Part shown: positions 28,129 to 36,516 of the stretch, piece by piece
How the letters are laid out: each line of letters begins with the position of its first letter
Numbering within the stretch: position 1 is the stretch's first letter
Assembly: GCF_947498825.1 (NCBI RefSeq)
Contig: NZ_CANMLV010000024.1
Span: 17,519-81,518 of the forward strand
Direction: 5' to 3'
Length of the DNA stretch: 64,000 bases
DNA from: an uncultured Cedecea sp.
GTDB taxonomy: Bacteria > Pseudomonadota > Gammaproteobacteria > Enterobacterales > Enterobacteriaceae
Translations under genes and position numbers: made by a program
The notes under the pieces: model-generated
What the model saw: only the letters and a program-made list of their open reading frames with translations
Databases searched by the model: none
What the model was told of the DNA's origin: nothing

Positions 28129-29306
28129 TCCTCATTTTCAGCAATCAATACGCCATGCTTAAAGACTTTGCGAGCCGTTGGCAGCTCCACCAGTGATTCG
28201 ACCATACTTCTGCCGGGAACCAGTACCAAGTCAGCCCGACAGCCGACCTCAAGCCCGTAATTTTTAACGTCCATCACCCGGGCCCCGCCTTCGGTAATGG
28301 TTTTGGCGGCACGCAGAATTTCGCTATCTTTACGCCAGCGATAGCGCAGTCCCATCGTTACCGCCCGCTGTAACATATCGCCATTGCCATAGGGACTCCA
28401 GGTATCCCGTACCCCATCATTACCTGCGCAAATGGCAACCCCTGCGTCATTGAGACACTCCCAGGGGGGAACTGCCACGTCGGAAGGTGCCGTCGTGGCG
28501 ACACTCACGCCCAGCTCGGCCATCTGTTCGGCAAAATACTGCTGCCGGGAGGCGTCCACCATACCAAGACAAAAGCCATGACTGAGCGTGACGCTATGTT
28601 CTTTCTGATAGCGGCGCGTGTATTCAAGGATCAGTTCCAGACTGAATGCCCCCAGCTCGCCACGCTCATGAAGATGAATATCAATTTTTTTGTTATGCCG
28701 GCAGGCCAGCTCAAAAATAATATCCAGGTGTTTTCTGGGGTCGCGGTCAAAAGAGCAAGGATCAAGTCCGCCGACTAATTCCGCCCCCATGGACAAAGCC
28801 TGGTCGAGCAGTGCTTCGGTACCGGGGTTTTGCAAAATCCCGCTTTGTGGAAAGGCGACGATTTCAATATCGACATAACCGGCTAATTTTCGGCGCGTTT
28901 CCAGCACCCCCTCGAGATTAGCCAGGCCAATTTCATTATCAATATCGACATGGGTGCGAATAAACGAGGTGCCACTGGCTATCCCCCGGCGGGCAATACG
29001 TTCTGACTGGCGCTGAGCATCGGGTTGCTGCTGCTTGCGATAATGACGCTCATTTTCAATCATTGCCCCCAGGCTGCGAGGCACATCATTAATGTACCAA
29101 TCCCGGCCCAGTAAGGTTTTATCCAGATGGGCATGGGCATCGACAAAGCCGGGGAAAAGCTGCAGCCCCCGGCAATCAATAATGGTCGCGTGGTCACTGG
29201 CGGATAATTTTTCCCCCCTGGCGGCAATCACCCCGTTCTCAAGCAGTAAATCAACAGGCGTTTGACGGTTAAAAGGGGTGACCCCTGTGAGCAAATATTG
29301 TTTCAT
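28116..29306 (-). CDS. Amidohydrolase, cytosine-deaminase-like (first of three)
   Basis: A 396-residue cytosine-deaminase-like enzyme. Motifs are in full: DAHAHLDKTL (HxH and DK) near residue 57, FIRTHVDIDN, VAFPQSGIL, GGLDPCSFD, DIHLHERGE, LSHGFCLG and GNDGVRDTWSPYGNGDML, where the aspartate is catalytic. Known family activities include deamination of cytosine and dealkylation of isopropylammelide; the natural substrate here is not known. The ATG directly follows the stop of the transporter ATPase gene (no gap), and its stop overlaps the next gene, so it is part of the transporter operon. Confidence 0.82.
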   Translation of the reverse strand: MKQYLLTGVTPFNRQTPVDLLLENGVIAARGEKLSASDHATIIDCRGLQLFPGFVDAHAHLDKTLLGRDWYINDVPRSLGAMIENERHYRKQQQPDAQRQSERIARRGIASGTSFIRTHVDIDNEIGLANLEGVLETRRKLAGYVDIEIVAFPQSGILQNPGTEALLDQALSMGAELVGGLDPCSFDRDPRKHLDIIFELACRHNKKIDIHLHERGELGAFSLELILEYTRRYQKEHSVTLSHGFCLGMVDASRQQYFAEQMAELGVSVATTAPSDVAVPPWECLNDAGVAICAGNDGVRDTWSPYGNGDMLQRAVTMGLRYRWRKDSEILRAAKTITEGGARVMDVKNYGLEVGCRADLVLVPGRSMVESLVELPTARKVFKHGVLIAENEECLF

Positions 29307-30335
29307 TTAAGATACCTGTGCTAACGGAATACTGTCGTGGTGCGCCATCACTTCATAGGGGAAATGGCACTCGATTTGGTGATGATCGCTAAGACTATGG
29401 GTAGGTGGCATAGTCTGATGACAACGCTCTTTTGCATAAGGACAGCGTGGCGCAAAAGCACAGCCAGGAGGTGGAGCCAGGGGGCTTGGCGCTTCACCCC
29501 GAATGGGCTCGCGTATCACATCCGGGTTATCGAACTGTGGAATTGCGGCAATCAAAAGTCGCGTATAGGGATGAGCGGGACGAGCGAAAATCTCCTCTAC
29601 GCTACCTTGCTCGACGATACGCCCCAGATACATCACCCCGACACGGTCAGAAATATGCGAAATCACCGCCATGTTATGACTGATAAAGAAATAGGTCAGC
29701 CCATGTTCGCGCTGGAGCTTTCTCATCAAGTTAAGGACCTGAGCCTGAACGGAAACATCCAGAGCCGAGGTCGGTTCATCACAAATTAAAAAGCTCGGTT
29801 GTGTGGCCAGAGCGCGGGCAATTGAGATGCGCTGGCGCTGTCCCCCGGAAAACTCATGAGGAAATTTGTCCAGGTCCCGGGCAGAGAGTCCAACCTGCTC
29901 CAGTAACTCGCCACAATATTGCCGCGCCTGGCGGCTATTGCCGATTTTTTTTGCCAGCATCAGCGGTTCCGCAATGGATCGCCCTATGCGCCAGCGTGGG
30001 TTAAGGCTGGCATAAGGGTCCTGAAAAATCATCTGGGTGCCATTCTGCTCACGGTTACCCTGGGCGGCACTGTCTTGCCAGGCAAATTGAATCTCACCGT
30101 CAGACGGTTTATAAACTCCCGCCAGGGCGCGCGCGACCGTTGATTTTCCACAGCCGGACTCACCGACAATACTGAAGGTTTCACCTTGACGAATGTTCAG
30201 ATTAATTCCCCGTACCGCATGCAGTTCCTTTTTTGCTGCCGGGCGAAATAGCGAGGTTTTTTTCTCACGACCGAGATTAAAGCGAATATGGAGATCGCGA
30301 ACGGTCACAATATCATGCGCTGATGATTCACTCAT
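29307..30335 (-). CDS. Peptide-type ABC transporter ATP-binding protein (DppF/OppF-like)
   Basis: Second ATPase of the importer, 342 residues. I chose the ATG at 30335, which overlaps the preceding stop by four bases, over a longer start 78 bases upstream inside that gene. Walker A GESGCGKST, the OppF/DppF tract FQDPYASLNPR, signature FSGGQRQRISIARAL and Walker B LICDEPTSALDVSVQ are all present. The C-terminal oligopeptide-transporter extension carries CAFAPRCPYAKERC, the cysteine pattern that binds an iron-sulfur cluster in DppD/OppF-type subunits. Confidence 0.9.
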   Translation of the reverse strand: MSESSAHDIVTVRDLHIRFNLGREKKTSLFRPAAKKELHAVRGINLNIRQGETFSIVGESGCGKSTVARALAGVYKPSDGEIQFAWQDSAAQGNREQNGTQMIFQDPYASLNPRWRIGRSIAEPLMLAKKIGNSRQARQYCGELLEQVGLSARDLDKFPHEFSGGQRQRISIARALATQPSFLICDEPTSALDVSVQAQVLNLMRKLQREHGLTYFFISHNMAVISHISDRVGVMYLGRIVEQGSVEEIFARPAHPYTRLLIAAIPQFDNPDVIREPIRGEAPSPLAPPPGCAFAPRCPYAKERCHQTMPPTHSLSDHHQIECHFPYEVMAHHDSIPLAQVS

Positions 30336-31315
30336 AATGGACTCTCCTGTGGATGGAAACAGGCCAGTTGCACCCCATGATGAGGATGGATGACGGGCTG
30401 TTGTTCGTGACATTTGGTGCTGGCATGAGGGCAGCGAGGACTGAAGGCACAGCCTTGTGGCAGGGCATTGAGCCGTGGCATTGCGCCATCAATCTGGGTG
30501 AGGTTTTCCCGGCGTTCACGCATGGACGGAATCGCGCTGATTAACCCCCGGGTATAAGGGTGTTGCGGGCGACGAATCACTTCGGAAACCGGACCGGTTT
30601 CAACGATACGCCCGGCATACATCACCGCAACACGGGAACAGACTTCAGCCACTACGCCCATATCATGGGTTATCAGCATTACCGCAGTACCATGCTGTTC
30701 ACATAGCCGCCGCAATAAGCTTAAAACCTGTGCCTGGACTGAAACATCCAGTGCTGTGGTGGGCTCATCAGCGATCACCAGTTGTGGATCGACACATAAT
30801 GCCAGCGCGATGACTACCCTTTGGCGCATACCGCCAGAAAGCTGGTGGGGATACTGATTAATTCGCTGTTCGGGGCTGTTAATACCCACTTCGGCAAGCA
30901 AAGCGATAGCCCGTGCCTCGGCTTCACTGGCTGACAGGGGCAGGTGGGTTCTGATGGTTTCAATCAGCTGTTGTCCGACGGTAAGCACTGGGTTAAGGCT
31001 GGTCAGCGGATCCTGGAAAATACAACTGATAGCCTTCCCTCGCAACAGGCGGCGCGCTTCTTCATCGAGCGTATCGATGCGTCCACCATTAAACCAAATC
31101 TCGCCCTGACGAATACGTCCTGGGCTCTGGAGCAGTCCGGCAATCGCTGAACCCGTCAGGGATTTACCGGCACCTGATTCACCCACCATGCCGAGTATCT
31201 CACCTGGTTGCATGGTTAACGACAGCTCCGCAATCGCCTGTAAATTGCCCTTGCGGTGTAGAAATTCAATACTTAAATTTTTCACTTCCAGCAGTGAAGA
31301 AGGGGAAATGGTCAT
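30332..31315 (-). CDS. Peptide-type ABC transporter ATP-binding protein (DppD/OppD-like)
   Basis: First ATPase of the importer, 327 residues. Walker A is GESGAGKSL (family variant with L after KS), followed by FQDPLTSLNPVLTVG, signature LSGGMRQRVVIALAL and Walker B VIADEPTTALDVSVQ. The C-terminal oligo_HPY extension includes CAFSPRCPHASTKC. It lies 12 bases after the permease gene and is coupled to the next ATPase by a four-base overlap. Substrate specificity is set by the binding protein, not this subunit. Confidence 0.9.
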   Translation of the reverse strand: MTISPSSLLEVKNLSIEFLHRKGNLQAIAELSLTMQPGEILGMVGESGAGKSLTGSAIAGLLQSPGRIRQGEIWFNGGRIDTLDEEARRLLRGKAISCIFQDPLTSLNPVLTVGQQLIETIRTHLPLSASEAEARAIALLAEVGINSPEQRINQYPHQLSGGMRQRVVIALALCVDPQLVIADEPTTALDVSVQAQVLSLLRRLCEQHGTAVMLITHDMGVVAEVCSRVAVMYAGRIVETGPVSEVIRRPQHPYTRGLISAIPSMRERRENLTQIDGAMPRLNALPQGCAFSPRCPHASTKCHEQQPVIHPHHGVQLACFHPQESPL

Positions 31316-31327
31316 CAGGCTGCCCTC

Positions 31328-32296
31328 TTAACGGAGTTTGGGGTTCAGCGTATTCAGTAACCAGTCACCGAGTACGTTAAATGACAAAGACAGGATAACC
31401 AGCAAACTTGCCGGAAACAGCACTGTCCACCACTGTCCGGAAAACAGATACTGATTACCTTCATTGATAAGGGTCCCTAGTGAGGGCTGATCCGGCGGCA
31501 TACCGACACCGAGAAACGACATTGTTGCCTCGGTTAAAATAGCGACACCCAGATGTAATGTCGCCATCACCAGTACCGGACGCATCACGTTTGGGACGAT
31601 ATGGCGCAGCATGATATGCAGAGGACTACCGCCACTGATTTGTGAGGCCATCACATACTCACGGCCTTTTTCCAGTAACGTCAAACCACGTACCGTACGG
31701 GCATACTGCATCCAGCCGGTTAAGGCGATAGCGCCTATCAGGATAATCGGGGCAAAGTGACCGATATACTCTTTAGGGATCACTACGCGTGCCACACCAC
31801 TCACCAGTAAGGTGAACATAATGGTGGGAATACTGAGCATGGCATCGGCGAAGCGCATAATCACGGTATCGACGATGCCCCCGAAATAACCGCTTAAAAC
31901 CCCTAATGTGACACCGAGGATCACTGCGGTTAACACGCTTAATCCGCCGATGATCAGTGAAATATTAAGACCATAAAGCATCAGCGAAAGGATATCCCGT
32001 CCTTGCACATCGGTACCCAGCCAGAATTTCGGGTCACCGCCGTTAATCCAGAAAGGTGGTAGCTCAGAATCCATTAAATCAAAACTGGACGTATCAAAAA
32101 CATTATGCGGCGCTATCCAGTGGCTGAATAAAGAGCAGAACAGAATCAGCAGACAACAGAAAAACGCAATCACGGCACTTTTGCTTTGCCAGAATAACCA
32201 GACAAAATCACTATCAGAAAATGTCCGCCAGCGGGTGAGGAGACGCGTTGCTAATTTCTCTTTGGTCTCATTCTGGGAATAATGTTGAGGTTGCAT
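31328..32296 (-). CDS. Peptide-type ABC transporter permease (DppC/OppC-like)
   Basis: Inner-membrane permease of 322 residues with an N-terminal OppC_N segment, six membrane spans, FWLGTDVQGRDILS (the DppC landmark) near residue 90 and the EAA coupling loop LEKGREYVMASQISGGSP. MSFLGVGMPPDQPSLGTLINEG near the C-terminus is highly typical of this family. It lies nine bases after the other permease gene. Confidence 0.9.
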   Translation of the reverse strand: MQPQHYSQNETKEKLATRLLTRWRTFSDSDFVWLFWQSKSAVIAFFCCLLILFCSLFSHWIAPHNVFDTSSFDLMDSELPPFWINGGDPKFWLGTDVQGRDILSLMLYGLNISLIIGGLSVLTAVILGVTLGVLSGYFGGIVDTVIMRFADAMLSIPTIMFTLLVSGVARVVIPKEYIGHFAPIILIGAIALTGWMQYARTVRGLTLLEKGREYVMASQISGGSPLHIMLRHIVPNVMRPVLVMATLHLGVAILTEATMSFLGVGMPPDQPSLGTLINEGNQYLFSGQWWTVLFPASLLVILSLSFNVLGDWLLNTLNPKLR

Positions 32297-32305
32297 TATT
32301 GCTCC

Positions 32306-33268
32306 TTATTGTGCCCGCATACGCGGATCGATCAAGTAATACAATAAATCGACGATGGTGTTGATAACGATAAAAATAAAGGCAATAAATAGCAGGTATC
32401 CGGATAATACCGGGACATCCACATAGTTAATCGATTGGATTAATAACAGCCCCATTCCTGGCCATTGAAAGACAGTTTCAATGACGATAGCAAAAGCAAT
32501 TAACCCGCCAATTTCCAGGCCAATCACGGTGACGACCGGTAATAATGCATTTCTCAGTGCATGATAAAACCAGATACGATGATTTTTTATTCCTCGTGCC
32601 CTGGCGAATTTAATATATTCGGTTTTCATCACTTCCAGCATTTCGGTTCGCACCAGTCGCATGATGATAGTAATCATCGATAATGCCAGGGACAGAGCGG
32701 GGAGAATAAGGGCCTTAAGTCCTGTGGCGGTCAGCAGTCCGGTGCTCCAGAAGCCTATCTTTACTGTCTCTCCGCGTCCGCTGGAAGGCAGCCAGCCAAG
32801 CCAGACTGAGAAGACAATAATCAGCAATACGCCAATCAGGAACCAGGGGAGCGAAACGCCAATCAGAGAGATAATTTGCACCGCTTCGCGCATGAATTTA
32901 TTCGGTGATATAGCGACCCAGACACCGAGCGGGATACCGACCAGCAAGGCGATAGTGATAGAGACAAAAACTAATTCCAGAGTCGCTGGCAGGCGCTCCA
33001 TAATTAACTGAAACACTGACAGTTGATTATAATAAGAAATACCAAAATTACCGTGCATTAAACGGGTGATGTAATTCAGAAACTGAACGAACATCGGATC
33101 ATTCAATCCAAGACTGGTACGCAACTGTAATCTTTCTGCTTGGGTGGCACTCTCTGGCAGCATATTAGCGACCGGATCACCAAGATACTGAAAAAGAATA
33201 AACGAGATCAGCGCAACGCCGATCAGTAAAAAAAATGCCTGAAATAGCTTCCGCAATAAGAAAAACAT
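32306..33268 (-). CDS. Peptide-type ABC transporter permease (DppB/OppB-like)
   Basis: Inner-membrane permease of 320 residues. The opening LLRKLFQAFFLLIGVALISFIL followed by LGDP is the DppB N-terminal pattern. The cytoplasmic EAA loop is EYIKFARARGIKNHRIWFYHALRNALLPVV and the C-terminus ends YYLIDPRMR, as in DppB. It is separated from the upstream binding-protein gene by 258 bases containing a hairpin and a deleted ERIC-like repeat, so it may be expressed less than that gene. Confidence 0.9.
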   Translation of the reverse strand: MFFLLRKLFQAFFLLIGVALISFILFQYLGDPVANMLPESATQAERLQLRTSLGLNDPMFVQFLNYITRLMHGNFGISYYNQLSVFQLIMERLPATLELVFVSITIALLVGIPLGVWVAISPNKFMREAVQIISLIGVSLPWFLIGVLLIIVFSVWLGWLPSSGRGETVKIGFWSTGLLTATGLKALILPALSLALSMITIIMRLVRTEMLEVMKTEYIKFARARGIKNHRIWFYHALRNALLPVVTVIGLEIGGLIAFAIVIETVFQWPGMGLLLIQSINYVDVPVLSGYLLFIAFIFIVINTIVDLLYYLIDPRMRAQ

Positions 33269-33311
33269 TATTGCCTCCAGTATTAAATTAGGGCCTGGTG
33301 AATAACCGATT

Positions 33312-33391
33312 TATATCCAAAATAATTCAAGTTGCTTGTAGACGCGCCTCATGCAGGCAACACTCAAACAACTGGAAGTATGACGGGTATA
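33312..33391. repeat. Internally deleted ERIC-like repeat
   Basis: Both ends match the 127-bp copy at 25286 (TATATCCAAAATAATTCAAG inward to CAAGTTGCTTGTAG, and AAGTATGACGGGTATA at the far end), but the central core is missing, leaving about 80 bp. It lies between the binding-protein gene and the permease genes of one operon. Confidence 0.65.
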
Positions 33392-33505
33392 TCCGTATCG
33401 GCGACAGCGATTCCTTTGCTAATAGAATCAGCAAAAAGAAAAATATCTACCGTTATACTGCTGGCTATAAATCACTGCCTGCCAGGCCGAAAATATTATT
33501 TATAT

Positions 33506-33525
33506 AAACGATTAAACCATCGTTT
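33506..33525 (-). terminator. Hairpin after the ABC binding-protein gene
   Basis: Arms AAACGAT and ATCGTTT around a 6-base loop immediately after the stop of the minus-strand gene, followed on that strand by an AT-rich tract. Probably an attenuator that keeps binding protein in excess over the permease subunits. Confidence 0.45.
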
Positions 33526-33526
33526 A

Positions 33527-35113
33527 TTATTGTTTTATTGTCGCATACCACAGACGCTGAATATTATCCGGGGTTTGTTTAATGTCGATATTTTTGCCTA
33601 CAGCCCAGACCACCGGTTCAAAATGCATCGGTAAGAATGGCAAGTCCTGGTTTGCTTTACCCACCGCGTCACTGAGTAAGGCAAGACGTTTGGTATTATC
33701 CAGTTCGCCGACAGACTGGTCTATCAGGCTGTCTACCTCAAGATTGCTGTAACGAGGAATATTAAAGGTCCCCATATTTTTGCCGTCATTGGTGTGTAAT
33801 AGCTGAACGGCGACACTGTAGGGGTCCATAATTGGCAGGTTAGCCCAGCCGAGCACGCCAACATCAGTCCGGCCATTAACAATAATCGGATCATAAACGC
33901 TGGCTGGATGCATATTCAGCGTGGTTTTTATGCCAATTTTTGACCAGTAGCTTTGTACCGCCTGACACCACTGAACGGCATTAATATAGGTGCCTTCCGG
34001 ACAATCGAAGGTGAGGTTAAAACCGTTCGGATAGCCCGCTTCCGCCAGTAAAGCGCGCGCTTTAGTCGGGTCATAGCTAATCTTTGGTGCGGCATCGGCA
34101 TTATAGCCGGGGATATCTGGAGCTAAATAGTTATCGGTCGGAACAGTCAAACCGCGCATCACTTTTTGCGTAATGGCCTCACGATTTATCGCCATCAGCA
34201 TGGCCTGACGCACCCGAAGATCTTTTAACGGGTTTTCTGCTTTATCATTTTTAGCATTCAGCTGGTCACGAAGATTAAGACTTAAATAATCAACACGCAG
34301 TGAAGGGCTGACCTGCATATTCAATTTCGGATTGCTTTGTAGGCGCGGAATATCCTGTAACGGCACCGACGTCACAAGGTCATATTCCCCGGCTAATAAA
34401 CCGGACAGGCGGGTTGCATCTGAGGTGACCGGTTTAAAAATGATTTTATCGATGTTGCCACCTGCACTGGTATTCCACCACTCCGGGTTTTTGACCAGCA
34501 CCATTTGGGTATCACGCTGACGGCTTTGCAAAATATAAGGGCCAGTACCATTGGTATTATTGGTGGCATAACCTTCGGTTCCCTGACTGATATCTGTCGG
34601 TTTCAAGGCATTATGCTCAGCAAGCCATGGCTGGCTCATAATCATCACCCCGGTTAATTCATTCAGGGCAATACCGGTTTTTTTCACCAGGTGAACATCA
34701 ACGGTATGTTTATCGACGGCTACCGCATCTTTGATTGTCGAGGCATTGGCCCGTACGCCGGAGGCCGGGTCGGTAATACGGGCGATAGAGGCCACCACAT
34801 CGTCGGCAGTAAACTCATTACCATTGTGGAATTTTACCCCTTTACGCAGTTTAAAACGCAAAGTGGTATCGTCCAGCTGTTCCCAGCTTGTTGCAAGCCA
34901 AGGCTGGATCTTAAGATCCTGATCACGCTGTACCAGACCTTCATAAATATGGTTCTGAAAGGTTAATGCTTTGGTTGAAGCATAGGCATCCGGGTCAAGA
35001 GTGGGGATATCAGCATCGGTTGCCCAGCGGATAACATTCTCTGCACTGGCAGTGTGTGAAGTCACGGTAACCATGCTTCCAATCAACAGCGATAACAGTA
35101 GTTTTTTCATCAT
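33527..35113 (-). CDS. Peptide-type ABC transporter substrate-binding protein (family 5)
   Basis: Periplasmic receptor of the importer, 528 residues, with a signal peptide (KKLLLSLLIGSMVTVTSHTASA, here given in outline only as residues 3-24). The SBP_bac_5 fold is clear: RWATDADIPTLDPDAYA, the family tract LRKGVKFHNGNEFTADDVV, and VRQAMLMAINREAI. Family members bind di- and oligopeptides, nickel, opines, heme or small amides, so the ligand cannot be inferred. Association with three amidohydrolases suggests a nitrogen-rich ligand other than ordinary peptides. A 16-bp palindrome lies 26 bases upstream of the start. Confidence 0.9.
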   Translation of the reverse strand: MMKKLLLSLLIGSMVTVTSHTASAENVIRWATDADIPTLDPDAYASTKALTFQNHIYEGLVQRDQDLKIQPWLATSWEQLDDTTLRFKLRKGVKFHNGNEFTADDVVASIARITDPASGVRANASTIKDAVAVDKHTVDVHLVKKTGIALNELTGVMIMSQPWLAEHNALKPTDISQGTEGYATNNTNGTGPYILQSRQRDTQMVLVKNPEWWNTSAGGNIDKIIFKPVTSDATRLSGLLAGEYDLVTSVPLQDIPRLQSNPKLNMQVSPSLRVDYLSLNLRDQLNAKNDKAENPLKDLRVRQAMLMAINREAITQKVMRGLTVPTDNYLAPDIPGYNADAAPKISYDPTKARALLAEAGYPNGFNLTFDCPEGTYINAVQWCQAVQSYWSKIGIKTTLNMHPASVYDPIIVNGRTDVGVLGWANLPIMDPYSVAVQLLHTNDGKNMGTFNIPRYSNLEVDSLIDQSVGELDNTKRLALLSDAVGKANQDLPFLPMHFEPVVWAVGKNIDIKQTPDNIQRLWYATIKQ

Positions 35114-35138
35114 TCATCACCCAGTTGTTGTGTTAGTA

Positions 35139-35154
35139 ATATTGCTAGCAATAT
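35139..35154 (-). promoter_or_regulatory. Candidate operator palindrome upstream of the importer operon
   Basis: ATATTGCTAGCAATAT is a perfect 16-bp palindrome between the deacetylase-family gene and the binding-protein gene. A copy with one mismatch occurs at 36309. Short AT-flanked palindromes of this kind suit GntR-family dimers, and the regulator at 24576 is the obvious candidate. Confidence 0.55.
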
Positions 35155-35344
35155 GACTGATATTTGCAATAACGGTGCCAGGTTGCCTGGCTCTGATTGA
35201 ATTCCGCGATCAGAGGCGCGGCCCGCCCAGGGATTGATGTTATGGGACTTAAAAGCCAGTACGGCGGATTTATCAGGCTGTTACTCTCATCTGTTTGCAC
35301 TTTTTTAGTTCAGTTGCTTCCTGAATGGTGCCTGTCTTGTCTGT

Positions 35345-36244
35345 TTATGATGCCTGGGACGAAAACGACCGGGCGATAGCTGAAGGGGTGGTCAGCCAGA
35401 TATCATCGCGTTGTTCCATCAAATGGCGCAGGGTCTGCTTTAGCTGATAAAAACGGAAAGGCTGACCGACAATATAAGGATGTAAAGCAATGCCCATTAT
35501 CTGTGTACTGTGCAGGCTGCGTTGTTTCAGCTCACTGAACTGATCCTCAATCATGCGGCAGAACAGTTTGATAGAGGCTCCGTTAGGAATAATGGTCGGA
35601 ATATCATTAATCTCTTGCGGGTAGGGGAGAGATAACAGCGGGCCTTCCTCTGTTTGCATCCAGGTTGGCATATCATCATGAGCCCAGTTAAGGTTGTAGT
35701 TAAAGCCCTGGCGTTTAAGGAAATCAGGGGTTTGCTCACTTTCAGATATCCAGGGAGATAACCAGCCATCCACTGGTTTACCCTGAAAATCTGTTAATCG
35801 CTGCTGACAATACTGAATTAACCGCTCTTCATTGACCGGACTCAAGTCACCCTGGCGCTGTGAGTTTGTATGGCCGTGGCCTATCAGCTCACTGCCAGGA
35901 ATAGCAAGCCAGCGTTCCAGCAAGTCCGGGCAGTAATCAATGATGGCGGTATTACAGATAACCGCCGGGGGAATGGCTAAGGTTTCGAATAAATCGGCCA
36001 GATGCCAGGCGCCAACCCGGTTGCCGTAATCCCGCCAGCTGTAATTAAGGATATCCAGCGAGTTTGCCACCTGAGAGAGTTTTGCCCCCTCGGGGCTGCC
36101 GAAAGCAAAGTGTTCAAGATTAATGGCGATATACAACGCCATTTTTTTCCCGTTGGGCCAGGAAAGTTCTGGCGTCTGATGGGCAGCCCGCCAGTCAAAA
36201 CGCCGGTGTGTATTGAGCTCCCAAATAATGTCTGGTGTGGACAT
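35345..36244 (-). CDS. Polysaccharide-deacetylase-family protein (PuuE-like)
   Basis: A 299-residue NodB/CE4-fold protein. It has no signal peptide and resembles the cytoplasmic PuuE allantoinase branch rather than a cell-wall deacetylase: WPNGKKMALYIAINLEHFAFG at the first strand, GHGHTNSQR (metal-histidine region), VDGWLSPWISESEQ and IMGIALHPYIVGQPFR near the C-terminus. PuuE-type enzymes open cyclic ureides such as allantoin; I infer a related C-N bond hydrolysis but not the substrate. The ATG at 36244 follows GAGGAAG. It heads the minus-strand cluster, 231 bases before the importer operon, with the operator-like palindrome on each side. Confidence 0.75.
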   Translation of the reverse strand: MSTPDIIWELNTHRRFDWRAAHQTPELSWPNGKKMALYIAINLEHFAFGSPEGAKLSQVANSLDILNYSWRDYGNRVGAWHLADLFETLAIPPAVICNTAIIDYCPDLLERWLAIPGSELIGHGHTNSQRQGDLSPVNEERLIQYCQQRLTDFQGKPVDGWLSPWISESEQTPDFLKRQGFNYNLNWAHDDMPTWMQTEEGPLLSLPYPQEINDIPTIIPNGASIKLFCRMIEDQFSELKQRSLHSTQIMGIALHPYIVGQPFRFYQLKQTLRHLMEQRDDIWLTTPSAIARSFSSQAS

Positions 36245-36308
36245 AGTCAAACTTCCTCGTTTAAGGGGTAGAAGAGATAGCTCAAGCAACTCCTGTGCCA
36301 GGATAGCA

Positions 36309-36324
36309 ATAGTGCTAGCAATAT
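36309..36324. promoter_or_regulatory. Second copy of the candidate operator palindrome
   Basis: ATAGTGCTAGCAATAT differs from the copy at 35139 at one base. It lies in the divergent interval between the deacetylase-family gene (minus) and the monooxygenase gene (plus), 65 bases before the former's start, so it could control either side. Confidence 0.5.
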
Positions 36325-36516
36325 GGATGCCGAAAAAGTGAGGTATTAAAGAGGAACCCTCGTCATCACCATCACGTCAGAAAAGCCCTGCAAGGTGCAT
36401 AAGCCATCGGTTAGCTAAAAAGCTGAAAATGACCTGAGAATTTGTTATTTCAATTTTTTGCCACGCGATTGTTAGTCTGGATTTCAACCTGCACAGAACA
36501 ATAAAAGGTCGATCAC

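Noticed and set aside
24576..36244. Assignment of the amidohydrolase cluster to cytosine, allantoin or atrazine degradation
   Set aside because: The motifs place the proteins in broad families only; none of those pathways has this combination of genes, so naming a substrate would be a guess.
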